Shown: positions 41,244 through 50,593, numbered from the stretch's first letter. The stretch is DNA of 64,000 nt from Geobacter sp. UBA6151 (GCA_002423105.1 DIUT01000042.1:34992-98991); one strand, 5' to 3'. Translations and numbers: made by a program. Notes: generated by a model from the sequence alone, not told the origin.

Positions 41244-44240
41244 TCACAGCTCCCGCAACGTTCGCTGCCAGGCCTCTTTCAGCTGTTCCAGGCTGCCCTG
41301 CAGGATGGTCTTGCCTTCCAGACCGGCAATGGTGACCGTAGTGCTGTCAGTAACCTGTCCGATCTGACTGAAGCCGGTGCCATTCATGGCCTCTTCAAAG
41401 GCGGACCACTGGGCCGGATGGACCGTGACCAGCAACCGTGAGGCTGATTCGGAGAAGAGCAGCGTCTCATCGGTGCGGTAGCGCTGATCACCATCAAAAT
41501 GGACGTTAGCCAGCTCGGCCCTACAACCGAAGCCGCCGGAGAAGGCGCTTTCCGCCAGGGCCACGGCCAGACCGCCGTCGGAGAGGTCGTGACAGGATGC
41601 AACCAGACCGTGCATTATGGCCTGATGCAGCGCCTTGTAGCGTTTTAAGGCGCTGGTGATATCCACCTTGGGCACCTTGTTGCCGGTGTAGCCCTGCATG
41701 GCAAGGTATTCGGAGCCGCCCAGTTCGTCTTTGGTGTCCCCCAGCAGGCAGATGATATCGCCGGGCCGCTTGAAGTCCATGGTGACGGCGTTCCTGATAT
41801 CGGGGATGGTACCGATCACCGAGAACAGCAGGGTCGGCGGGATGGATATCTTGGTGGTGCCGTCGTAGAAGTCGTTCTTCATGGAATCCTTGCCGGAGAT
41901 CAGCGGCAGGTTGATCGGCACGCACAGGTCCAAGAGCGCCTGATTGGCCCGCACCAGCTGGGCCATCTTGTAGGGGCCGTCCGGGGTCTTTTCGGACAGC
42001 ACCGGATCGCACCAGCAGAAGTTGTCCAGGCCTGCCCAATGCTCCGGATTGCCGCCCACGGCCACGTAGTTGCGCAGTGCCTCGTCCAGGGCGTTGGCAG
42101 CCATCCAGTAGGCGTCGATATCGGAATAGCGGGGACAGATGCCGTGGGAAACCACCACCCCTTTGAAGGAGTCCAGCACCGGCCGCACCACAGCAGCATC
42201 GGAGGGGCCATCGTTGGCAACGCCGGTGAACGGCTTGACCACCGATCCCCCCTGCACTTCGTGGTCGTAACGCCGCACTACCGACTCTTTGGAGCAGATG
42301 TTCAACTGTCCCAAGAGACTCAGCAGATCAGCGGTCCAGTCTTCCTTGTGCTGGGCAGGGGCTTCCAGGTTCAGCGGCGGCTGCCATCTGGCCGGAATCT
42401 GCATCGGCGGCAGACCTTCGTGCATGAACGCCATCGGCAGCCAGGCCACGGTCTTTTCACCGTACTGGATATGGAAGATGCCGCTGTCGGTGAATTCCCC
42501 CAGCACCGTGGCTTCCACACCGAAGCGCTTCGCCATCTCCATGAAGGCATCGATTTTCTCCGGCGGCACGGCCAGGGACATCCGCTCCTGGGCTTCGGAA
42601 ATCAGGATTTCCCAAGGATCAAGACCGGGATATTTCAGAGGGGCTTTGGCAAGGTCCATCCTGCAGCCGTTGCACTCGCCAGCCATCTCGCCGATTGAGG
42701 AGGAAAGGCCGCCTGCGCCGTTGTCAGTGATGAAGCGGTACAGTCCCTTGTCCCGAGCCCGGATCAGGAAGTCGAACATCCGCTTCTGGGTGATCGGGTC
42801 GCCGATCTGCACGGCGGTTACCGGCGAGTTTTCGTTCAGTTCTTCAGAGGAGAAGGTGGCACCGTGGATGCCGTCCTTGCCGATGCGGCCACCGGACATC
42901 ACGATCAGGTCGCCGGGATTGATGCTCTTCTCATGGCCGGGAATACCATTGACTTTTGTAGGCATCATACCTGCCGTGCCGCAGAACACCAGCGGCTTAC
43001 CGGCAAAACGCTCGTCAAAGACAAGGGAGCCGTTCACCGTGGGGATGCCGGACTTGTTGCCGCCATGCTCCACTCCCTCCACCACCCCCTCGAAGATGCG
43101 GCGGGGATGCAGCAGACGGCTGGGTAGCGGCTTGTCGTAGAACGGATCGGCAAAGCAGAAGACATCGGTGTTGAAGATAAGCCGGGCCCCCTGGCCGGTG
43201 CCAAAGGGATCGCGGTTGACCCCCACGATGCCGGTGAGTGCCCCGCCGTAAGGATCCAGGGCCGAAGGGGAGTTGTGGGTCTCCACCTTGAACACAAGCG
43301 AATTGTTGTCATCAAAGGTGATCACCCCGGCGTTGTCCTTGAAGACCGAGAGACAGAAGTCCTGGTCCCCCATGTTCTGCCGCACTTCCTTGGTGACCCG
43401 CTGAATATAGGACTTGAACAGGGATTTGATCTCCTGCTTGGTGCCGTTTTCATCCTCGTACTGCACCGTACCGCTAAAGATCTTGTGTTTGCAGTGTTCC
43501 GACCAGGTCTGGGCCAGACACTCCAGCTCCACATCGGTCGGTTTGCCCCCCAGCCCTTGGGCAGCCCGTCCGGCAACCACCTGTGGATCACGGTAGTGAG
43601 CCTGGATGATCTTCATCTCCTCCAGGGTTAAAGCCAGGACGCCTTCTCGGCTTATGCGCAGCAGTTCTTCATCCGGCACTTCAAAATCGATCTCCCGTAC
43701 GGGCGTATTGCTATACGCCCCTACATCCACCTTTGGCACGCTGGTCGGGAAGCCCCGTTTTGCCATGAAATCAGCGGCAGGCATGACACTATAACGCTGG
43801 ATCAGGGTGTTGCACAAAAGGCCGGTGGCAATCTTTTCCACCTGTTCACTGGAGAGTGCACCGGAGAACAGGTACTGCACCCCGGCGTAGACCCCCTCAC
43901 CGGCGGCAAAGGGTCGGCTGGTCAGGTACTCCACCGCCTCGCGTGCCGTGCGGCCCACGTTGTCAGTCACACCGGGACGGAAACCCACCTCCACGGCCCA
44001 GTCAAACCCGGAGGCCAACGGCAGGTCGATACTCCAGTTCTGGATCACCGGGTCGCAGAACGGGCCGGAGGCTGCCGCTTCCAGTTCCTCCCGCGAGAGC
44101 TGCGCATCAACGGTATAGATATCTATGGTACGCACCCCGTTGACAACAAGGTGCAGGAAATGTTCGATCTCGCGTTTGATCCGCTCACCGCGGGAGTCAC
44201 GCACATCATCCTTCAGGGCTACTTCAATTCTGTTGGCCAT
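41244..44240 (-). CDS. purL: phosphoribosylformylglycinamidine synthase, PurL with fused PurS-like N-terminus
   Basis: A 998-residue ATP-dependent enzyme. The first ~160 residues look like two PurS-type domains (RIEVALKDDVRDSRGERIKR, then AVEVGFRPGVTDNVGRTA), fused rather than separate as in Bacillus. Two FGAM synthetase halves follow: TWSEHCKHKIFSG, VFKVETHNSPSALDPYGGA, and later SHDLSDGGLAVALAESAF. It works with PurQ. The start at MANRIEV was preferred to one three codons upstream on ribosome-binding-site spacing. A palindromic element is embedded near codon 172-182. It ends 15 bases before recQ. Confidence 0.95.
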   Translation of the reverse strand: MANRIEVALKDDVRDSRGERIKREIEHFLHLVVNGVRTIDIYTVDAQLSREELEAAASGPFCDPVIQNWSIDLPLASGFDWAVEVGFRPGVTDNVGRTAREAVEYLTSRPFAAGEGVYAGVQYLFSGALSSEQVEKIATGLLCNTLIQRYSVMPAADFMAKRGFPTSVPKVDVGAYSNTPVREIDFEVPDEELLRISREGVLALTLEEMKIIQAHYRDPQVVAGRAAQGLGGKPTDVELECLAQTWSEHCKHKIFSGTVQYEDENGTKQEIKSLFKSYIQRVTKEVRQNMGDQDFCLSVFKDNAGVITFDDNNSLVFKVETHNSPSALDPYGGALTGIVGVNRDPFGTGQGARLIFNTDVFCFADPFYDKPLPSRLLHPRRIFEGVVEGVEHGGNKSGIPTVNGSLVFDERFAGKPLVFCGTAGMMPTKVNGIPGHEKSINPGDLIVMSGGRIGKDGIHGATFSSEELNENSPVTAVQIGDPITQKRMFDFLIRARDKGLYRFITDNGAGGLSSSIGEMAGECNGCRMDLAKAPLKYPGLDPWEILISEAQERMSLAVPPEKIDAFMEMAKRFGVEATVLGEFTDSGIFHIQYGEKTVAWLPMAFMHEGLPPMQIPARWQPPLNLEAPAQHKEDWTADLLSLLGQLNICSKESVVRRYDHEVQGGSVVKPFTGVANDGPSDAAVVRPVLDSFKGVVVSHGICPRYSDIDAYWMAANALDEALRNYVAVGGNPEHWAGLDNFCWCDPVLSEKTPDGPYKMAQLVRANQALLDLCVPINLPLISGKDSMKNDFYDGTTKISIPPTLLFSVIGTIPDIRNAVTMDFKRPGDIICLLGDTKDELGGSEYLAMQGYTGNKVPKVDITSALKRYKALHQAIMHGLVASCHDLSDGGLAVALAESAFSGGFGCRAELANVHFDGDQRYRTDETLLFSESASRLLVTVHPAQWSAFEEAMNGTGFSQIGQVTDSTTVTIAGLEGKTILQGSLEQLKEAWQRTLREL
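43696..43725 (-). repeat. TGTAGGGGCG-type palindromic element inside purL, copy 3
   Basis: On the coding strand it reads TGTAGGGGCGTAT, a four-base loop, then ATACGCCCGTACG: arms match at 11 of 13 positions, including eight in a row beside the loop. It codes in frame for VGAYSNTPVR, in the linker between the PurS-like part and the synthetase core. Confidence 0.7.
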
Positions 44241-44267
44241 TGTATCCATCCTGCTTTCACAAAAAAA

Positions 44268-45383
44268 TCACGGCATGTACGGTTGCATCTGTTCAGTCTG
44301 CTGCAGCTGAACGGTTCTGATCGGATAAGGAATTTGCACATTTTCTTCCCGGAAACGGCGAAGAATGGTGCAGTTCAGCCGGTCGGTCACCACACCAAGG
44401 CGGACCGGGTCGGCCACCCAGAACAGGAACAGCAGGTTCAGGGCGCTGTCGCCAAAGGAGGTAAAAAGCGCCAGCGGAGCCGGGTCCTCCAGCACCTCCT
44501 CAGTATTCCGGGCAATATCCAGCAGCAGTTCTTTCACCTTTTCAACATCGCTGTCATAACTGACGCCAATGGTGATCCGCCCCTGAATGACTGCCGTGGG
44601 ACGCACCATGTTGATCACTTTGGAATTGCAGAGGTCGGAGTTGGGGATGATCATCACGGTGGTATCCAACCCCTGAATCTTGGTGGAGCGCAGCCCGATA
44701 TCCACCACATCCCCGATCTGTCCGTCAGCCAGCTTGATCCGGTCACCGATCCGGAATGGACGGTCTATGATCAGGATGAAACCGGAGATCATCTGGGCCA
44801 GGGTATCCTTGGCCGCCAGACCGATGGCCAGCGAACCGATCCCCAGGGCTGTTACCAGCGACAGGATATCGTAATTGAATTTCTTGAGAATAACGATCAG
44901 TGAGGTACCGATCAGAAAGATGGAGGATAGTTTTCTCACCACCGGCATCATCTGGCGGGATATGACGCCATCCCGCTCTGCAAGCCTGTCCATGTACCAG
45001 CCGAGCAGTTCATCAAGCCCGCGATAGACAATGACACTGCAAATGCACACTATTGCAACAAACAGCCCGCCGGACAGCAGCTTGAAGAAACGCTCATGCA
45101 GCGGCAGGGTACTTAAGGCCAGGTAGCCGCCCAACAGCGACAGCAACAGGGTGATGGAAGGGGTGATCCGCTTCAGCAGCCGGTCATCAAGATCGGTTTT
45201 GGTGAACGAGGTCAGCTTTTTGCCGTAGGTATCCAGCAGATGCCGCAGCAACTGGGAAAGCAGCCAGAACAGGACAAAAACGATGATTGCCACGAGAAGT
45301 CGCTTGGCCCAGACCACCGCCGTGCCGTCGGCGCTGGTGGGAATCAGCATGGCTTGCAACAATGAGAGCAGATCAATGAGCAC
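44268..45383 (-). CDS. MscS-family mechanosensitive channel
   Basis: A 371-residue membrane protein. Four or so N-terminal helices are followed by the pore/beta region TALGIGSLAIGLAAKDTLAQ and SGFILIIDRPFRIGDRIKL and a cytoplasmic C-terminus (VMIIPNSDLCNSKVINMVRP). It releases solutes on osmotic downshock. A GTG start with AGAGGG seven bases before it is preferred; it overlaps the purB end by 11 bases. An ATG 33 bases later is the alternative. Confidence 0.9.
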   Translation of the reverse strand: MLIDLLSLLQAMLIPTSADGTAVVWAKRLLVAIIVFVLFWLLSQLLRHLLDTYGKKLTSFTKTDLDDRLLKRITPSITLLLSLLGGYLALSTLPLHERFFKLLSGGLFVAIVCICSVIVYRGLDELLGWYMDRLAERDGVISRQMMPVVRKLSSIFLIGTSLIVILKKFNYDILSLVTALGIGSLAIGLAAKDTLAQMISGFILIIDRPFRIGDRIKLADGQIGDVVDIGLRSTKIQGLDTTVMIIPNSDLCNSKVINMVRPTAVIQGRITIGVSYDSDVEKVKELLLDIARNTEEVLEDPAPLALFTSFGDSALNLLFLFWVADPVRLGVVTDRLNCTILRRFREENVQIPYPIRTVQLQQTEQMQPYMP

Positions 45384-46671
45384 CAAACACCCTCTTGAAA
45401 ATGGTATCCACATGCTTCAGGTGATAGCTGAGATCAAAGGATTCCCGGATCTTGTCCTCACCCAGGGCGCCCACCACTTCGGCATCAGCCAGCAGTTCCG
45501 TCTGAAAATCCTTGCCCTCTTCCCAGACCTTCATGGCATTTTTCTGCACCAGCCGGTAGGCGTCCTCGCGGGAGACACCGGACTGGGTCAGGTCCAGCAA
45601 GATCTTCTGGGAGAAAACCAGCCCCTTCATCTGATTCAGGTTACGCAGCATGTTGTCCGGATAGACAACCAGGTTTTTGATCAGGCCGTTCATACGGCGC
45701 AAGGAGAAGTCCAGGGCCACGGTGGCGTCCGGGCCGATGTAGCGCTCAACGGAAGAGTGAGAGATGTCCCGCTCATGCCACAAGGCCACGTTCTCCAGGG
45801 CCGGGATGCACTGGGCACGGACGTAGCGGGCCTGACCGGTTAGATTTTCGGACAGGATCGGGTTCCGCTTGTGGGGCATGGCCGAAGAACCTTTCTGACC
45901 CTTGGTGAACTGCTCCTCCGCCTCCAGCACCTCGGTGCGTTGCAAATGACGGACCTCAGTGGCGATCCGCTCCATGGAGGAGGCGATGATGGCCAGGGTG
46001 CAGAAATACTCGGCATGGCGGTCTCGGGGGATCACCTGGGTGGAAACCGGCTCAGGCTTCAACCCCATCTTTTCGCAGACGTACTCCTCAACAAAGGGGT
46101 TGATGTTGGCAAAGGTGCCCACAGCGCCGGAGATGGCGCCGGTAGCAATGTTCTCCCGGGCAGTCCGCAGACGGGTACGGTTGCGGTCCATCTCGGCGTA
46201 AAACGATGCCAGTTTCAGGCCGAAGGTAACCGGCTCGGCATGGATGCCGTGGGAGCGGCCCATGCAGACCGTATCCTTGTGTTCAAAGGCGCGCAGTTTG
46301 ATGGACTCCAGCAGCAGGTCCAGATCAGCCAGCAGTTCGTCGGCCGCCTGTACCAGTTGCACGGAGAGGCAGGTATCCAGCACATCGGAGGAGGTCATCC
46401 CCTGGTGGATAAAGCGGGCTTCCGGTCCCACATATTCGGCCACTGACGTTAAAAAAGCGATCACATCATGCTTGACTTCGGCCTCGATGGCGTCAATGCG
46501 GGCGATATCGAAATTGCCTTTCTCGCGGATAACCGGAACAACTTCCTTGGGGATAACGCCAAGCTGGGCCTGGGCTTCGCAGGCCAGGGTCTCAATCTCC
46601 AGCCAGATGCGGAAGCGGTTTTCCGGCTCCCAGATTTTTGCCATATCGGGACGGGTGTAGCGTGGAATCAT
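45373..46671 (-). CDS. purB: adenylosuccinate lyase
   Basis: A 432-residue tetrameric lyase that acts twice in purine synthesis. The fumarase-family signature is GSSAMPHKRNPILSENL; the catalytic His lie in HQGMTSSDVLDTC and GRSHGIHAEPVTFGLK. The mscS gene starts within its last codons, followed by purL, recQ, purQ, purF and pyrE, so purB leads a long nucleotide-synthesis transcript. Confidence 0.97.
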   Translation of the reverse strand: MIPRYTRPDMAKIWEPENRFRIWLEIETLACEAQAQLGVIPKEVVPVIREKGNFDIARIDAIEAEVKHDVIAFLTSVAEYVGPEARFIHQGMTSSDVLDTCLSVQLVQAADELLADLDLLLESIKLRAFEHKDTVCMGRSHGIHAEPVTFGLKLASFYAEMDRNRTRLRTARENIATGAISGAVGTFANINPFVEEYVCEKMGLKPEPVSTQVIPRDRHAEYFCTLAIIASSMERIATEVRHLQRTEVLEAEEQFTKGQKGSSAMPHKRNPILSENLTGQARYVRAQCIPALENVALWHERDISHSSVERYIGPDATVALDFSLRRMNGLIKNLVVYPDNMLRNLNQMKGLVFSQKILLDLTQSGVSREDAYRLVQKNAMKVWEEGKDFQTELLADAEVVGALGEDKIRESFDLSYHLKHVDTIFKRVFGAH

Positions 46672-46711
46672 GGTCTGTTTTTCTCCTGTTCAAATTTGTG
46701 TTATCGGTTTT

Positions 46712-46804
46712 CGTGGGGGCAACCCCGTGTGGTTGCCCAATTTTGTGCGATGCCCGTATCTGGCGGCCACATGGGGCGGGCGGCCACGTGGGGCCGCCCC
46801 TACA
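46712..46804 (-). repeat. composite TGTAGGGGCG-type palindromic element, copy 4
   Basis: It consists of a GGGCAACC-N6-GGTTGCCC hairpin (46717-46738), a linker, two near-identical copies of GGCGGCCACRTGGGGC, and a GGGCGGCC-N6-GGCCGCCC hairpin ending in CTACA. On the minus strand TGTAGGGGCG begins at the base after the stop codon of the metallo-hydrolase gene. Confidence 0.75.
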
Positions 46805-47575
46805 TCAGATTTTCATTACCGGTCCGACCTTGTACTGCTCACCAATCACAATCCGGGGGGCACAGCAGTTCTGGTCCATTAGAAAGGAGGTCGTGGTTTC
46901 AATCACCTTGTCCGGATGGTTGTTTACCTCGGACAGGTGGGCCATGACCAGCGCTTCCAGACCACCGTGGGCAATATCATGCAGCAGTTCCAGCGATTCC
47001 TGATTGGAGAGGTGTCCCTGCCGGGATTTGATCCGCTGCTTCAGATGCCAGGGGTACGGGCCGTTTTGCAGCATATCCGGGTCGTGGTTCGACTCCAGAT
47101 TCAAGGCCCGACAACATTTAAGCTTTTCCCGCACCAAACGGGTCACTGTACCCAGATCAGTGGCACTGCCAAAGCGCCCCTCCCGCGACTCCACCAGAAA
47201 CCCCACCGGATCGCAACAGTCATGGGATACCGGAAACGGATCGATCAACAGGTCGCGGAAGTTGAAGGAGTAGCCGGTTTCAAACTCCAGCAGTTCCGCA
47301 TGTTTCAAGGTATGCTCAACCGCCTGCCGCGTGGCATAGCTCAACACCACCGGCACTTTGAAGCGACGGGCAAAGGAACCGGCACTGCGGATATGATCGA
47401 TATGTTCGTGGGTAACCAGTACAGCATGGATGGAAACAGGATCAAGCTCTGCTGATAGCAGTCGCGCAGTTGTCTCACGCAGCGACAACCCGGCATCCAC
47501 CAGCAGCCGGGTTTCACCGGCCTCCAGATAGAGGCAGTTGCCTTTGCTGCCGCTTGCCAGGGAACAAATTTTCAT
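46805..47575 (-). CDS. WalJ/YycJ-like metallo-beta-lactamase-fold hydrolase
   Basis: A 256-residue protein: KICSLASGSKGNCLYLEAG at the start, the metal motif VTHEHIDHIRSAG (HxHxDH), GFLVESREGRFGSATDLG, and LNLESNHDPDMLQNGPYPW, all hallmarks of the YycJ/WalJ branch, which is thought to act in cell-wall or nucleic-acid metabolism. The start at MKICSL follows family practice; its ribosome-binding site is weak. It stands between a terminator and a palindromic element. Confidence 0.88.
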   Translation of the reverse strand: MKICSLASGSKGNCLYLEAGETRLLVDAGLSLRETTARLLSAELDPVSIHAVLVTHEHIDHIRSAGSFARRFKVPVVLSYATRQAVEHTLKHAELLEFETGYSFNFRDLLIDPFPVSHDCCDPVGFLVESREGRFGSATDLGTVTRLVREKLKCCRALNLESNHDPDMLQNGPYPWHLKQRIKSRQGHLSNQESLELLHDIAHGGLEALVMAHLSEVNNHPDKVIETTTSFLMDQNCCAPRIVIGEQYKVGPVMKI

Positions 47576-47670
47576 CTGATCTTTATACTCGAAGCATCGC
47601 CTTGATTCAAGGCAGTTGTGAAACATCCTGAAATGGTTATTGATCTCTGGACTGGGCTGAACGAGCCCGA

Positions 47671-47705
47671 AAAAAAGCCGCCCCGGTATCCCGAGGCGGC
47701 TTTTT
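47671..47705 (-). terminator. ilv operon terminator
   Basis: AAAAAAGCCGCC and GGCGGCTTTTT with an inner CGG/CCG pairing and one mismatch around a TATC loop. A- and T-runs on both sides allow action on both strands; on the minus strand it ends ilvN. Confidence 0.88.
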
Positions 47706-47727
47706 CATATAACAAATCCTGTTGTTT

Positions 47728-48219
47728 CTAGCCTTTCCATCCTTTGGCCCCACGACCGATGGCCACGGACCCGGTACGGACCAGTTCCTTCAGCCCCAGG
47801 GGACGCAACAGATCAAGAATGGCGTTGATCTTGGCCGGAGCGCCGGTGGCCTCAATGGTGTAGGACTTGGGCGTGACATCGATGATCTTGGCCCGGAAAA
47901 TATCCACGATCCGTAAAACTTCGGCACGGCTTTCATCCTCAGCCGTCACCTTGATCAGCGCCATTTCACGTTCTATGGCACTGTCATCGGAAAAATCCAG
48001 CACCTTGATCACATCCACCAGCTTGTTCAACTGCTTGGTGATCTGCTCCAGTATGGCGTCATCCCCTCTGGTAACAATGGTGATACGTGACAGTGATTCA
48101 TCCATGGTGGGGGCAACCGACAGGGAGTCGATATTGAATCCCCTGCCGGAAAAGAGTCCTGACACCCTGGCCAGGACACCGAATTCGTTTTCCACAATAA
48201 CCGATATGGTATGCTGCAT
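47728..48219 (-). CDS. ilvN: acetolactate synthase small (regulatory) subunit
   Basis: A 163-residue regulatory subunit with an N-terminal ACT domain (HTISVIVENEFGVLARVSGL, FSGRGFNIDSLSVAPT) that binds valine and a C-terminal domain (FRAKIIDVTPKSYTIEATG). It controls the IlvB subunit coded upstream. The gap of 167 bases between the two genes, filled by a repeat element, is unusual, as the pair is normally only a few bases apart. Confidence 0.96.
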   Translation of the reverse strand: MQHTISVIVENEFGVLARVSGLFSGRGFNIDSLSVAPTMDESLSRITIVTRGDDAILEQITKQLNKLVDVIKVLDFSDDSAIEREMALIKVTAEDESRAEVLRIVDIFRAKIIDVTPKSYTIEATGAPAKINAILDLLRPLGLKELVRTGSVAIGRGAKGWKG

Positions 48220-48247
48220 TGGCTGTTTCCTCCACTCCCTCTATCAT

Positions 48248-48365
48248 GTTGTTGAAAAACAGCCATCTCGCCGCCATCCTCGAAACCCGCCTTGTACGGC
48301 GTAGCGTGGCTCAAGCCTCCGCAGGGTTTTCTCCGGGTGCGACGATCTGACTATTTTTGAACAAC
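48248..48365. repeat. 118-bp repeat-like element with inverted ends
   Basis: The ends GTTGTTGAAAAA and TTTTTGAACAAC are inverted copies (11 of 12 positions). The interior has short palindromes such as GCCTTGTACGGC. Its arrangement matches miniature non-coding repeats I know from intergenic regions of Geobacter-type genomes; only one copy occurs here, so repetition cannot be shown from this window. Confidence 0.5.
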
Positions 48366-48386
48366 CTGGGTATTTAAACAAACTGT

Positions 48387-50087
48387 CTATGCGTTCAGAA
48401 CCATTTCGTTCAGTGACGCTCCGGCAGGCACCATCGGCAGCACCTTCTCTTCACGGGCAATCTTGAACTCCATGATCACCGGACCGTTGTAAGCAAAACC
48501 TTCCTTGATGACCTTCTCGACATCAGACGGTTTCTCCGCCCTCAAGCCCTTGGCACCGTATGCTTCAGCCAGCATTACAAAGTCAATGGGCTGTTCAAGA
48601 CAGGTCTGGGAGTAGCGTTTGTCAAAGAACAGTTCCTGCCACTGCCGCACCATCCCCAGGAAGTTGTTGTTCAGGATGACGATTTTCACCGGCAAACGGT
48701 TCTGCACCAGGGTAGCCATCTCCTGAATGTTCATCTGCACCCCGCCGTCGCCACAGACGCAGATCACCTGACGGCCGGGCAAGGCTGCCTGAGCGCCCAT
48801 GGCTGCGGGCAAACCGAAGCCCATGGTACCTAAGCCCCCGGAAGTCAGCAGTGTCCGCGGCTTTTGGAACTCGAAGAACTGGGCGGTCCACATCTGGTGC
48901 TGGCCCACGTCGGTGGCCATGATTGCGTCATCCTGTGACAGTTCGCGCAGTTTCTGGATAACGTACTGCGGCTTGATGACTGTTGTGCTCTGTTTGTAGG
49001 AAAACGGATGCTTGGCTTGCCATCCGGAGACCTCCTCATGCCAGCCAGCCAGATTGGCATGCAGCTCTTTGAGTTTGTCTCCCTGGCGCTTCACCTCATC
49101 CACCATTTTCACCAGGACATCCTTGGTATCTCCGACAATCGGCAGATCAACCCGCACATTTTTACGGATGGAGGCAGGATCGACATCAATGTGGATAATT
49201 TTGGCATGGGGTGCAAAGGTGGCGATCTTGCCGGTCACCCGGTCGTCGAAACGGGCGCCAACCGCCAGAATCAGGTCGGCATGGGTCATGGCCATGTTTG
49301 CGGCATAGGCGCCGTGCATACCCAGCATACGTAGCGACAACGGGTCGCTTTCCGGAAAAGCCCCCAACCCCATCAGGGTAGTGGTAACCGGCGTTTGCAG
49401 GGTACGGGCCAGCTCCGTCAACTCTGGAGCTGCATCAGCGAGAATCACGCCACCACCCACATACATCACCGGTTTCCGTGATGCCAGCAGCATCTGAACT
49501 GCCTTCTCAACCTGCCGGGGATGACCTTCAAGGTTTGGTTTGTAACCACGGATGTCGATAGTTTCCGGCCACTTGAACTCTGCCTGGCTGATCTGCACAT
49601 CCTTGGGAAAGTCGATCACCACCGGACCGGGCCTGCCGCTACGGGCAATGTAGAATGCCTTGCGCACAATGGCCGGGATATCCTTGGCGTGGCGAATCAG
49701 GAAACTATGCTTGGTAATGGGCCGGGTAATGCCGATAATATCCACTTCCTGGAAAGCATCGTTGCCGATCAGTGGGGTGGGCACCTGACCGGTGATCAGC
49801 ACCATCGGGATCGAGTCCATGTAGGCGGTGGCAACACCGGTGATGGTGTTGGTGGCGCCGGGTCCGGACGTAGCAATGGCCACTCCCACCTTGCCGCTGG
49901 CACGGGCATAGCCGTCGGCGGCATGGGTGCCGGCCTGTTCGTGGCGGGGCAGGATATGCCTGATTTCCCGCACGTTCATCAGTTCGTCATAAATATTGAT
50001 CACCGTGCCGCCGGGATAGCCGAACACCAGATCAACCCCCTCGCGCTTCAGCGATTCGAGGAGGATACGCGCTCCGTTCATTTTCAT
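48387..50087 (-). CDS. ilvB: acetolactate synthase large (catalytic) subunit
   Basis: A 566-residue thiamine diphosphate enzyme, first in valine/leucine synthesis. The catalytic Glu lies in RHEQAGTHAADGYARASGK, the FAD/TPP regions include GPGATNTITGVATAYMDS, and the TPP motif is VCGDGGVQMNIQEMATLVQN. It lies 21 bases behind the 137-residue lipoprotein gene and is followed by a repeat element and ilvN. Confidence 0.97.
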   Translation of the reverse strand: MKMNGARILLESLKREGVDLVFGYPGGTVINIYDELMNVREIRHILPRHEQAGTHAADGYARASGKVGVAIATSGPGATNTITGVATAYMDSIPMVLITGQVPTPLIGNDAFQEVDIIGITRPITKHSFLIRHAKDIPAIVRKAFYIARSGRPGPVVIDFPKDVQISQAEFKWPETIDIRGYKPNLEGHPRQVEKAVQMLLASRKPVMYVGGGVILADAAPELTELARTLQTPVTTTLMGLGAFPESDPLSLRMLGMHGAYAANMAMTHADLILAVGARFDDRVTGKIATFAPHAKIIHIDVDPASIRKNVRVDLPIVGDTKDVLVKMVDEVKRQGDKLKELHANLAGWHEEVSGWQAKHPFSYKQSTTVIKPQYVIQKLRELSQDDAIMATDVGQHQMWTAQFFEFQKPRTLLTSGGLGTMGFGLPAAMGAQAALPGRQVICVCGDGGVQMNIQEMATLVQNRLPVKIVILNNNFLGMVRQWQELFFDKRYSQTCLEQPIDFVMLAEAYGAKGLRAEKPSDVEKVIKEGFAYNGPVIMEFKIAREEKVLPMVPAGASLNEMVLNA

Positions 50088-50108
50088 ACAAAAACCTCTG
50101 AGTTAATT

Positions 50109-50522
50109 TTAGAAATTGTTTGGGTTACCGGTCAGAATATTGAGAACCGTGAACTGCACATCACCGTTCATATCCACCAGCTTCCGCTGCTGGCTGACGT
50201 TGTCGAAAAACACCTTGTAACAGGCGCTGGGGGCAAAATTGGCATTCCAGTTACTGAAACAGACCTGGCCTTCAGGCGTGATGTTCCAGTTGCCCTTGCT
50301 CTTGTCACCATACGCCCCCTTGCCGACAACAACACCACTGCGATCAAAATAATAGGTCTTACCGTCGGCAGAGGTGACCGTATTGCCGACAAAGATATCC
50401 TTTATCTCTTTCGCGGATAGCAGCAGCGAACTGGAATCGCGCAGGGCCGATTCATCGGTCTTGCAAGCGGTGACAGTGAACGCCAGGACGGAAGCGGCAA
50501 ACAGGGTTAAAAGCTTTCTCAT
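50109..50522 (-). CDS. lipoprotein of unknown function (DUF995-like)
   Basis: A 137-residue protein with a signal peptide and Cys20 after FTVTA (weak lipobox). The mature domain, LLLSAKEIKDIFVGNTVTSA and then GNWNITPEGQVCFSNW, resembles small DUF995-type proteins; a Cys pair (QVCFSNW and SACYKVF) may form a disulfide. AAGGAGGAA precedes the ATG. It sits between ilvD and ilvB with no clear metabolic link. Confidence 0.75.
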   Translation of the reverse strand: MRKLLTLFAASVLAFTVTACKTDESALRDSSSLLLSAKEIKDIFVGNTVTSADGKTYYFDRSGVVVGKGAYGDKSKGNWNITPEGQVCFSNWNANFAPSACYKVFFDNVSQQRKLVDMNGDVQFTVLNILTGNPNNF

Positions 50523-50593
50523 GGCAGGTTCCTCCTTGTAGTGGGGGCCAGGGGCCGGAGTTCAGGGACGAGAGAGCCCCGTCGAAACAGATA

